Source of the DNA: Falsiroseomonas sp044341625
GTDB lineage: Bacteria; Pseudomonadota; Alphaproteobacteria; Acetobacterales; Acetobacteraceae
Direction: 5' to 3'
DNA length: 12,034 nucleotides
Assembly (NCBI GenBank): GCA_044341625.1
Contig: JBIIRI010000107.1
Location: 1-12,034, forward strand
Part shown: one piece after another, positions 6,251 through 12,034 of the stretch
How the letters are laid out: each line of letters opens with the position of its first letter
Numbering within the stretch: the first letter of the stretch is position 1
Notes under the pieces: generated by a model
Databases searched by the model: none
The model's input: the letters and a program-made list of their open reading frames with translations, nothing else
Told to the model about the DNA's origin: nothing
Translations under genes and position numbers: made by a program

Positions 6251-7240
6251 TTAGTCCAGCCGCGCGCCGGAGATCCGCACGACCTCCTGCCACATCGGCC
6301 GCTCCCGCGCGACGCGGGCGGTGACCTCGGCGGGGGTCGAGAAGACCGGGCGGGCACCGGACCGCAGGAAGCGGTCGGCGAAGGCGGGGTCCTGCTTGAT
6401 CTCGCGGATGACATTCGACGCCCGCTCCACGATCGGCGCCGGCACACCGGCGGGGAAGGCCATGGCGCACCAGGAGGTCACGACCATGTCCGGAACGCCG
6501 GCTTCCGCCATGGTCGGGATGTTCGGCAGCGTCGGCCAGCGTTCCGCGCCGGTCACGGCGAAGGCCTTCACGCGGCCCTCCGCGATCACCGGGATGTAGC
6601 TGGCGAGGTTGTCGATCGCGAAGTTCAGGTCGCCGGAGAGCATCGCCGGAATGATCTGGGCCGCGCCCCGGAAGGGCACGTGGGTGCCGTCGATGCCGAG
6701 CCGGCTGGTGAACAGCGCGCCGGTCAGATGCGCCGTGGTGCCCACGCCCGGCGAGCCATAGGACGCGCCGTTCCGCTGCGCCTTCGCCCAGGCGATGAAT
6801 TCCTGCAGGTTGTTCGCCGGGTTGTGCTGCGCCGAGACCACCAGCACGTTCGGCAATTCCCAATGCATCGAGATCGGCTGGAAGTCGCGCTGCGGGTCAT
6901 AGGGCAGGCGCGTGTAGAGGAACTGGTTGATGTGCCAGGCCCCGAGCGTCAGCGGCGCCATGCTGTAGCCATCCGGCGCGCTCTTCGCGAGCGCATCCGC
7001 GCCGATATTGCCGCCGGCGCCGGGCCGGTTCTCGATGGTGAAAGGCTGGCCGAGCCGCGCCTGCATCTGTTCGCAGAGCAGGCGGCAGAGCACGTCGGTG
7101 GACCCACCCGGCGGCCAGGGCACGATCACGCGGACAGGCCGGTTCGGCCAGGCGGCGGCGGATTGCGCCTGCGCCAGAGCGGGCGCGGCCAGCGGGGCGG
7201 CCAGCGCGCTGGCCAGCAGGGTGCGGCGGGTCGTTGTCAT
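6251..7240 (-). CDS. Tripartite tricarboxylate transporter (Bug-type) periplasmic substrate-binding protein
   Basis: Periplasmic solute receptor of the TctC/Bug family, 329 residues, standard length. It has an N-terminal export signal with paired arginines and an alanine-rich core (MTTTRRTLLASALAAPLAAP, ending near ALAQAQS, about 22-27). The mature part starts with the typical WPNRPVRVIVPWPPGGSTDV (31-50). IENRPGAGGNIGAD (69-82), LPYDPQRDFQPI (112-123), YGSPGVGTTAHL (161-172) and LPNIPTMAEAGVPD (238-251) are family hallmarks. ATG 7240 follows GGAAGGAAA at 7254-7246; an in-frame GTG at 7273 is less likely. Bug receptors bind carboxylates, amides and aromatic acids and are greatly multiplied in Burkholderiales and Acetobacteraceae. 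The TctA/TctB membrane partners are not here. It follows the molybdenum hydroxylase genes but is cut off from them by a terminator. Confidence 0.93.
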   Translation of the reverse strand: MTTTRRTLLASALAAPLAAPALAQAQSAAAWPNRPVRVIVPWPPGGSTDVLCRLLCEQMQARLGQPFTIENRPGAGGNIGADALAKSAPDGYSMAPLTLGAWHINQFLYTRLPYDPQRDFQPISMHWELPNVLVVSAQHNPANNLQEFIAWAKAQRNGASYGSPGVGTTAHLTGALFTSRLGIDGTHVPFRGAAQIIPAMLSGDLNFAIDNLASYIPVIAEGRVKAFAVTGAERWPTLPNIPTMAEAGVPDMVVTSWCAMAFPAGVPAPIVERASNVIREIKQDPAFADRFLRSGARPVFSTPAEVTARVARERPMWQEVVRISGARLD

Positions 7241-7293
7241 CAGAGTTTCCTTCCCTGGATTTGTGGCCGCCACGGTAGGAGCGTGAGCGGCAA

Positions 7294-7324
7294 GGCGAAA
7301 GGCGGGCGCCTGTCGGCGCCCGCC
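7294..7324 (-). terminator. Intrinsic terminator after the molybdenum hydroxylase operon
   Basis: On the minus strand, GGCGGGCGCC (7324-7315), loop GACA (7314-7311) and GGCGCCCGCC (7310-7301) form a perfect ten-pair GC stem, followed by TTTCGCC (7300-7294). It begins seven bases after the TGA of the large-subunit gene. The short T-run gives it the form of a Rho-independent terminator, so the downstream receptor gene probably has its own promoter in the 53 bases before its ATG or depends on read-through. Confidence 0.75.
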
Positions 7325-7331
7325 GCGACGA

Positions 7332-9575
7332 TCAGGCCTGGCCCCCGCGTTCCTTGCTGAAGGGCAGGCTGCGGATGCGCCGCCCCGTCAGCGCGGCAAC
7401 TGCATTCGCCACCGCGGGCGGCACGCCCGGCGTGCCGGGCTCGCCCACGCCACCCATCGGCGCGCCGCTTTCCACGATACGGACATGCACCTTCGGCATC
7501 TCGCGCCGCGACAGGATGCGGTAGCTGTCGTAGTTGCGCTGCTGCGGCTTGCCGCCTTCGAAGGTGATCTCCTCGAACGCCGCGGAGGACAGGCCGATGG
7601 CCACCGCGCTTTCCACCTGCGCCGCGATGATCGCCGGGTTCACGATGCTACCGGGGTCGATGGCGACGAAGACGTCATGCACCGCGACCTCCCCATCCCG
7701 GATCGAGACATCGGCGATGGTCGCGACCTCGGACCCGAAGGGCGATGCCATGGCGACGCCGCGGGCATGGCGCGTGCCGTCCGCCGCGACATAGGGCCCG
7801 CGCCGCCAGCCGCCCGACAGCTCCGCCACCGCGTTCAGAAGATTGCGGTGGCGTTCGCTGTGGGCGAGATGCGCCATGCGGAAGGCGAAGGGATCCTGCC
7901 CAGCCGCTTCCGCCAGCTCGTCCAGGAAGCATTCGTAGAAGAAGTCGTTCATCGAATGCCCGACCGCCCGCCAGAAGCCGATATTCACCGGGGACGCCAC
8001 GCGCACCCATTCGATGCGGTTGTTCTCGATGCCATAGGGCTTGAAGGCCACGCCCTCGATGGCCGAGGTGTCCACCGGCGGCGTGCCGAGGCGCGCGGGC
8101 GGAGAATGCTGCGCCACCGGCCCCTCGCCGGGCATGGTGGCGTGGAAGGCGACGATCTTGCCGCTCGCATCCAGCCCCGCGCGCAGCCGCGCAAAGGCCA
8201 GCGGGCGATAGGCGTCGCGGGCGAATTCCTCCTCTCGCGTCCAGATCACCTTCACCGGGCGGCCCGTCGCCTTGGCCAGATGCACGGCCTGGTTCATCGG
8301 GTGGATCGAACCATAGGTGAAGTGGCGGCCGAAGAAGCCGCCCATCAGCGGGGAATGGATGCGGACGCGGTCCGGCGCGACCCCGGCTTCGCGCGCGGCG
8401 ATGGCCTGGAAACGCTCCGGCGCCTGGTTGGCGGTCCAGACATCGAGCGTGCCGTCGGCGTTGAAGCGGACGGTGGCGGAAGGCGGCTCAAGCTGCGCAT
8501 GGGCCAGCATCGGCGCGTCGAAATCGGCGGTGACGACCTTGGCCGCGCCGCGCAGCGCGGCCGGCGCGTCGCCGCGCGTGTCGCGCGCGGGATTGCCGGG
8601 CGCATCGGCCTGCGCCTTCAGCGCGGCGAGGTGGCCGGCGGTCGAGTAATCGGCCGGCACCGCGCCGGTGCCGCTCGGCGCGGTCCAGGTGACTTCCGCC
8701 TTCTCCACCGCCGTCTTCGCGCGCCAGAAGCTGTCGGCGACGACGGCGACAGCGCCGTGCAGGCGATGGACGGAATGCACGCCGGGAATGGCGCGGAGCG
8801 CGGCCTCATTGGCGATGGCGGCGGGCTCGGCGCCGGCGAGCGGGGCGTGGACCACCGCGGCCTGCAGCATGCCCTCCACCTTGGTGTCGATGCCGAATTG
8901 CGCGCGGCCGGTGGCCTTGTCGCGCGAATCGAGACGCTTGGCCGGCGTGCCGATCAGGCGGAAGGGGCCGGCCTTCGGCTGTGCGTCCTGCGGCACCGGC
9001 AGCGCGGCGGCGGCTTCCGCCAGCGCGCCATAGGCGATGCGACGGCCGGAGGCCGCATGCACGACGAAGCCCGGCTCCGTCGCGCAATCGCCGGCCGCAA
9101 CGCCCAGGCGCTGCGCGCCCGCCGTCACCAGCATCGCCCGCGCCGTCGCGCCGAGGACGCGGAAATGCTGGTAGGTGTTGCGGATCGAGAAGCTGCCGCC
9201 GGTGACGCGCGCGGTGCCGCCGAACAGCACCTGATAGTCCGGGCCCGGCGGCGCGACGGAGACATCGAAGCTGGTCAGCTCCGCATCCAGTTCCTCCGCC
9301 ACGATCTGCGCGACGGCGGTGTGGATGCCCTGGCCGCCCTCGGCGAAGGGGTTGAGCAGGCCGATCCGCCCATCGGGGCGGATGGTCAGGTAGGATGCGA
9401 CCTTGCGCGCATGGGCAAGGCCGCCCGCGGCCTGGGCGCGGGCTTCGCGCGCCGGCACGCCGATCCCCAGCAGGAATCCGGCGCCGAGCGCCGCGCCGAG
9501 CGCGGCGCGGCGGGAGAGGTTGACGGGCTGCCCGGATTCGAAGGCGGCGCGGAGCGCGGTGTCGGTTTCGGTCAT
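7332..9575 (-). CDS. Molybdopterin-binding large subunit, xanthine dehydrogenase family (isoquinoline 1-oxidoreductase beta type)
   Basis: Catalytic subunit of a molybdenum hydroxylase, 747 residues, the length of IorB-like proteins. It hydroxylates a heterocycle or oxidises an aldehyde using water, passing electrons to the 2Fe-2S partner. A Tat signal is visible: SRRAALGAALGAGFLLGIG (21-39, Arg22-Arg23) with possible cleavage at AREARAQA, so the enzyme is periplasmic. EGGQGIHTAVAQIVAEELD (79-97) and GGSFSIRNTYQHFRVLGATARAML resemble the IorB N-terminal cofactor region. The aldehyde oxidase hammerhead domain follows at about 210-310 (RLDSRDKATGRAQFGID). The MoCo loop reads GGFFGRH (412-418) instead of the usual GGGFGRR. 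Glu712 in GGVGEPGTPG matches the catalytic glutamate. ATG 9575 lies 11 bases after the small-subunit stop. Substrate unknown; no FAD subunit, cytochrome or XdhC-like chaperone is in view. Confidence 0.92.
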   Translation of the reverse strand: MTETDTALRAAFESGQPVNLSRRAALGAALGAGFLLGIGVPAREARAQAAGGLAHARKVASYLTIRPDGRIGLLNPFAEGGQGIHTAVAQIVAEELDAELTSFDVSVAPPGPDYQVLFGGTARVTGGSFSIRNTYQHFRVLGATARAMLVTAGAQRLGVAAGDCATEPGFVVHAASGRRIAYGALAEAAAALPVPQDAQPKAGPFRLIGTPAKRLDSRDKATGRAQFGIDTKVEGMLQAAVVHAPLAGAEPAAIANEAALRAIPGVHSVHRLHGAVAVVADSFWRAKTAVEKAEVTWTAPSGTGAVPADYSTAGHLAALKAQADAPGNPARDTRGDAPAALRGAAKVVTADFDAPMLAHAQLEPPSATVRFNADGTLDVWTANQAPERFQAIAAREAGVAPDRVRIHSPLMGGFFGRHFTYGSIHPMNQAVHLAKATGRPVKVIWTREEEFARDAYRPLAFARLRAGLDASGKIVAFHATMPGEGPVAQHSPPARLGTPPVDTSAIEGVAFKPYGIENNRIEWVRVASPVNIGFWRAVGHSMNDFFYECFLDELAEAAGQDPFAFRMAHLAHSERHRNLLNAVAELSGGWRRGPYVAADGTRHARGVAMASPFGSEVATIADVSIRDGEVAVHDVFVAIDPGSIVNPAIIAAQVESAVAIGLSSAAFEEITFEGGKPQQRNYDSYRILSRREMPKVHVRIVESGAPMGGVGEPGTPGVPPAVANAVAALTGRRIRSLPFSKERGGQA

Positions 9576-9586
9576 CGCGCCGCTCC

Positions 9587-10039
9587 TCAAGCCTGGCCGG
9601 CCGCGCGGGCGACGCCGGCGGCGATGGCGTTGTAGGTGCCGCAGCGGCAGAGGTTCGACATCGCATCGCGGATCTGATCCGCGCTGGGCTGCGGCGTCTC
9701 CTTCAGCAGCGCGGTGGCGGCCATCACCTGGCCGGACTGGCAATAGCCGCATTGCGGCACGTCGAGAGCCACCCAGGCCTCGACCACGCGGCGGCCGACC
9801 GGGTCGGCCTCCACCGCCTCGATCGTCGTGATGCTGCGGCCTTCGAGGCTGTCGAGCGGCACCTGGCAGGACCGGGTCGCGACGCCATCCAGCAGCACGG
9901 TGCAGGCGCCGCACTGCGCGACGCCGCAGCCATATTTGGTGCCGGTCAGGCCCAGCGTGTCGCGCAGTACCCAGAGCAGGGGCGTGTCGCCCTCGGCGTC
10001 CACGCGGCGACGCGTGCCGTTCACGGTGATCTCGACCAT
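9587..10039 (-). CDS. 2Fe-2S small subunit of the molybdenum hydroxylase (isoquinoline 1-oxidoreductase alpha type)
   Basis: Electron-transfer subunit of 150 residues holding two 2Fe-2S clusters. The plant-ferredoxin-type N-terminal cluster has Cys38, Cys43, Cys46 (CGVAQCGAC) and Cys58 (RSCQVPL). The helical C-terminal domain carries the second cluster through Cys97, Cys100 (QCGYCQSGQ) and Cys131, Cys133 (LCRCGTY). All eight ligands are present, so it should be functional. It begins MVEITVNGTRRRVDAEGDTPLL in the usual way at ATG 10039, preceded by GGAGGAG at 10050-10044. It has no export signal of its own and probably leaves the cell bound to the Tat-tagged large subunit. It is the first gene of the two-gene operon; the terminal acceptor is not encoded nearby. 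Confidence 0.95.
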   Translation of the reverse strand: MVEITVNGTRRRVDAEGDTPLLWVLRDTLGLTGTKYGCGVAQCGACTVLLDGVATRSCQVPLDSLEGRSITTIEAVEADPVGRRVVEAWVALDVPQCGYCQSGQVMAATALLKETPQPSADQIRDAMSNLCRCGTYNAIAAGVARAAGQA

Positions 10040-10146
10040 GAGGCTCCTCCCGGACCAGGGCGCTGACGGCCCTTGCTGTTTCCTGGGGCCAGGATGGGTC
10101 GCGCCCGCCGCGCTTGTCCAGGCCCGATGGTGCCCCCCCGGGCGGC

Positions 10147-10166
10147 GCCGCGGCTTTGGCCGCGGC
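10147..10166. repeat. Perfect 8-bp dyad upstream of the molybdenum hydroxylase operon
   Basis: GCCGCGGC (10147-10154) and GCCGCGGC (10159-10166) flank TTTG, giving an eight-pair stem and four-base loop about 108 bases before the small-subunit ATG. It may be part of the leader or an operator; GC-richness makes chance formation possible. I see no convincing -35/-10 pair for the operon in 10040-10206. Confidence 0.4.
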
Positions 10167-10206
10167 AACGCAGCGCAACGGCACAGTACCAGCGCCAAGG
10201 CCGGGG

Positions 10207-10266
10207 TCCCCGCAAAACCGCATCGCGCCGGAGGCGCGCCTTCGGCACGACGCGGCTTTACGGGGA
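10207..10266 (-). terminator. 60-base imperfect palindrome directly after hemF
   Basis: The arms 10266-10244 and 10229-10207 (minus-strand reading) pair over all 23 positions with 19 Watson-Crick and four G-U pairs and no mismatch. On the plus strand the same four positions would be A-C mismatches, so the structure fits RNA made in the hemF direction. The central 14 bases extend the stem with one mismatch. It starts five bases after the hemF stop. No T-run follows, so it may be a factor-dependent terminator, a 3' stability hairpin or a copy of an intergenic palindromic repeat. Confidence 0.6.
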
Positions 10267-10271
10267 TAGCT

Positions 10272-11162
10272 TCAGGGCCAGCCCGTCTCGGGCGGCAGCG
10301 ACATCAGGATCGCTTCCACATTGCCGCCGGTCTTCAGGCCGAAGATCGTGCCCCGGTCGTAGAGCAGGTTGAATTCCACATAGCGGCCGCGGCGGACCAG
10401 CTGGTGGGCGCGCTCGGCCTCGGTCCAGGGCTCATGCATCCGCTTGCGGACGATGGCGGGGTAGGCGTGCAGGAAGGCTTCCCCGACATCGCGGGTGAAG
10501 GCGAAGTCGGCGTCGATCCCCTTCCCCGGCGTGCGGTCGCCGAGCCAATCGTAGAAGATCCCGCCCAGGCCGCGCGGTTCGTTGCGATGGGGCAGGAAGA
10601 AGTATTCGTCGCACCATTGCTTGAAGCGCGGGTAATAAGTCGGGTCATGCTTGTCGCAGGCGGCCTTGAAGGCGGCGTGGAACTCGGCCGCGTCTTCCTT
10701 CGAATGCGGGGCCGCGTGGTCCATCGGCGTGATGTCGCCGCCGCCGCCGAACCAGGCCTTGGTGGTCACGATGAAGCGCGTGTTCATGTGCACGGCCGGC
10801 ACGCGCGGGTTGCGCTGGTGCGCGACCAGGCTGATCCCGGTGGCCATGAAGCGCGGATCGGCCTCGGCGCCCGGGATCTGCTTGCGGAATTCGGGGGAGA
10901 ACTCGCCGAAGACGGTGGAGACGTTGACGCCCACCTTCTCGAACACCCGGCCCTTCATGACGGACATCACCCCGCCGCCGCCCTCGGGGCGGTCCCAGGC
11001 GGTGCGGACGAAGCGCCCGGCCGGCAGGGCGGCATGCGGGCCGGAGGCAAGCTCGTCCTCGCAGGCCTCGAAGGCGGCGCAGATCCGGTCGCGGAGCGAC
11101 TCGAACCAGGCGCGCGCCGGCGGCGCCATGGGATGGTCGATGGGGCTCAGCGTGTCTGCCAT
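10272..11162 (-). CDS. hemF: Oxygen-dependent coproporphyrinogen III oxidase
   Basis: Converts coproporphyrinogen III to protoporphyrinogen IX by two oxygen-dependent decarboxylations in the cytoplasm, a late step of haem synthesis. It has 296 residues, full length for HemF. Conserved blocks seen are GGGGVMSVMKGRVFEKVGVN (61-80), PAVHMNTRF (122-130), WFGGGGDITP (137-146), WCDEYFFLPHRNEPRGLGGI (183-202) followed by FYDWL (203-207), and YVEFNLLYDRGTIFGLKTGG (261-280) with NVEAILMSLPP. The ATG at 11162 is preceded by AAGGGAA. It diverges from petA; adjacency of haem synthesis and cytochrome bc1 genes makes functional sense. As an aerobic enzyme it points to aerobic growth. A 60-base palindrome lies just past the stop. 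Confidence 0.97.
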   Translation of the reverse strand: MADTLSPIDHPMAPPARAWFESLRDRICAAFEACEDELASGPHAALPAGRFVRTAWDRPEGGGGVMSVMKGRVFEKVGVNVSTVFGEFSPEFRKQIPGAEADPRFMATGISLVAHQRNPRVPAVHMNTRFIVTTKAWFGGGGDITPMDHAAPHSKEDAAEFHAAFKAACDKHDPTYYPRFKQWCDEYFFLPHRNEPRGLGGIFYDWLGDRTPGKGIDADFAFTRDVGEAFLHAYPAIVRKRMHEPWTEAERAHQLVRRGRYVEFNLLYDRGTIFGLKTGGNVEAILMSLPPETGWP

Positions 11163-11523
11163 GCGCGTGGGGTTCCCTTGTCGCGGCTGATCCCCCCAAC
11201 CGGAGAGCGTTGCGCCGCATGAGCGGGAGATTGGCAGGACGTTGCCGAATGCGCGACCCCCGCCCTGGTGCCGGGTGAAAACGCCCCCATGCGGGTGGAA
11301 TTGCACCGATTTCAGGATCGAGGCCGGATTTACACCGTGCCGACCGCTCCCTTATATGCGACGCAGCGCCGCCGGGGGCAGGACCGGGTCGTGTGTGCAC
11401 GCCTTTGTCGGGCATGCGCGCGGACATCCAGCCTTCCGCGCCGGCACTGTAAGATGCGGCTTGCACGTGCCGCGCTTCGACTGGCCGCTGGGCCGGCCGG
11501 GGCGCCGCCGAAGGGGACGACAG
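11163..11523. other. Divergent hemF-petA intergenic region
   Basis: 361 bases without a convincing gene. It must carry both divergent promoters. Seen here are a promoter-like pair for petA (separate entry) and the hemF ribosome binding region. A six-pair dyad CGGCAC/GTGCCG (11442-11447, 11467-11472) lies in the petA leader. Short open frames on both strands lack ribosome binding sites or recognisable protein features. I found no clear hemF -35/-10 pair. Confidence 0.6.
11329..11358 (+). promoter_or_regulatory. Candidate petA promoter
   Basis: TTTACA (11329-11334, five of six matches to the -35 consensus) is separated by 18 bases from TATATG (11353-11358, four of six matches to the -10). It stands out as one of the few AT-rich patches in the intergenic region. 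Use of it would give a petA leader of about 160 bases. Confidence 0.4.
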
Positions 11524-12034
11524 ATGGCCGAGACGATGGCTCCCCCACCTGGGGACGCCGCGCCGGGTGAAACCCGGCGGGATTTCCTGAAGCTCACCAC
11601 GGGCGCCTTCGCGGCTGTGGGCGTGGGCGCGGTCGCTTGGCCGTTCGTGTCCTCCATGAACCCGGCCCGCGACGTGCTCGCGCTGGCCAGCACCGAGGTG
11701 GACCTGACCCCGATCGCCACCGGCCAGGCCGTGACGGTGATGTGGCGCGGCAAGCCGGTCTTCGTGCGCAACCGCACGGCCGATGAAATCCAGACGGCGC
11801 GGGCCACCCCGATGTCCGACCTGAAGGACCCGCAGGCCGACCAGGCTCGCGTGCAGCGGGAGAACTGGCTGGTCGTCCTCGGCGTCTGCACCCATCTGGG
11901 CTGCGTGCCGCTCGGCCAGAAGCCGACGGATGCGAAGGGCAATTACGGCGGCTGGTTCTGCCCGTGCCACGGCAGCCATTACGACACCTCGGGTCGCATC
12001 CGCCTCGGCCCGGCGCCGACGAACCTTGCGGTTC
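11524..12034 (+). CDS. petA: Ubiquinol-cytochrome c reductase Rieske iron-sulfur subunit, 5' part
   Basis: Rieske protein of the cytochrome bc1 complex; its 2Fe-2S cluster takes an electron from ubiquinol at the Qo site and passes it to cytochrome c1. The first 170 residues are visible and the frame runs off the window. TRRDFLKLTTGAFAAVGVGA (17-36) is a twin-arginine membrane anchor of the kind kept uncleaved in Rieske proteins. Cluster motifs are CTHLGC (122-127) and CPCHGSHYD (146-154): ligands Cys122, His124, Cys146 and His149, disulphide Cys127-Cys148. The ATG at 11524 has AAGGGGA six bases upstream; a second ATG four codons on is less well placed. petB (cytochrome b) and petC (cytochrome c1) are expected downstream, outside the window. 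Confidence 0.96.
   Translation, partial: MAETMAPPPGDAAPGETRRDFLKLTTGAFAAVGVGAVAWPFVSSMNPARDVLALASTEVDLTPIATGQAVTVMWRGKPVFVRNRTADEIQTARATPMSDLKDPQADQARVQRENWLVVLGVCTHLGCVPLGQKPTDAKGNYGGWFCPCHGSHYDTSGRIRLGPAPTNLAV

Noticed and set aside
5666..7360. Plus-strand open frame of 564 codons spanning the phosphatase and receptor genes
   Set aside because: It crosses two well-supported minus-strand genes and their spacer, has no motif and a low-complexity composition.
7485..9635. Long plus-strand open frame (716 codons) opposite the molybdopterin subunit
   Set aside because: Translation is rich in Arg, Gly, His and Ala with no recognisable domain; it mirrors a clearly real gene and is the usual antisense artefact of GC-rich codon bias.
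9828..11222. Plus-strand open frame of 464 codons over the hemF region
   Set aside because: It is antisense to hemF and the small hydroxylase subunit; no domain seen.
11301..11320. FNR-like site around TTGCACCGATTTCAGG
   Set aside because: It does not match TTGAT-N4-ATCAA symmetry.
1..12034. CRISPR array, insertion sequence, integrase or toxin-antitoxin module
   Set aside because: No regularly spaced direct repeats, transposase-like proteins, terminal repeats or small toxin pairs were found on either strand.

Overview
The window is GC-rich (roughly 70%) bacterial chromosome. Protein content (MltG, YicC, guanylate kinase, HemF next to a Rieske PetA, Tat-exported molybdenum hydroxylase, a tripartite tricarboxylate receptor) points to an alphaproteobacterium, most likely Rhodospirillales/Acetobacteraceae of the Roseomonas type. 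The family-level placement is inference from gene style; no rRNA is present. I see no mobile element, CRISPR array, tRNA or phage gene. Most of the window is ordinary chromosomal content with some accessory metabolism.

Left part (1-5483). The 3' part of mltG overlaps a DMT/EamA exporter gene by 4 bases. Convergent to these, with a 3-base gap, lies a leftward pair: an SDR oxidoreductase followed by a small heat shock protein (Hsp20). Divergent from the SDR, rightward, are yicC, gmk and an AEC-family permease. In many alphaproteobacteria mltG, yicC and gmk are direct neighbours, so the EamA-Hsp20-SDR block looks like an insertion into a conserved housekeeping order. The yicC-gmk spacer is packed with five consecutive perfect hairpins.

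Middle part (5491-10039), all leftward. A two-subunit molybdenum hydroxylase of the isoquinoline 1-oxidoreductase type (2Fe-2S subunit, then Tat-exported molybdopterin subunit) ends in a strong intrinsic terminator. Next come a tripartite tricarboxylate (Bug-type) periplasmic binding protein and a cysteine phosphatase with an HCKSGADRTG loop, each separated by spacers carrying hairpins. A plausible reading is a periplasmic oxidation/uptake module for an unidentified heterocyclic, aldehyde or carboxylate substrate, but nothing in the window fixes the substrate.

Right part (10207-12034). hemF (leftward, oxygen-dependent coproporphyrinogen III oxidase) and petA (rightward, Rieske protein of the cytochrome bc1 complex, cut by the window end) diverge from a 361-base intergenic region. 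This couples haem synthesis with a haem-using respiratory complex. Just after hemF is a 60-base near-perfect palindrome whose wobble pairs fit an RNA made in the hemF direction.

The most rewarding points for a second look are the RNA-level structures: the hairpin cluster before gmk, the occluded hsp20 ribosome binding site and the post-hemF palindrome. The altered MoCo loop and kinase P-loop come next. I found no clearly new multi-gene system.
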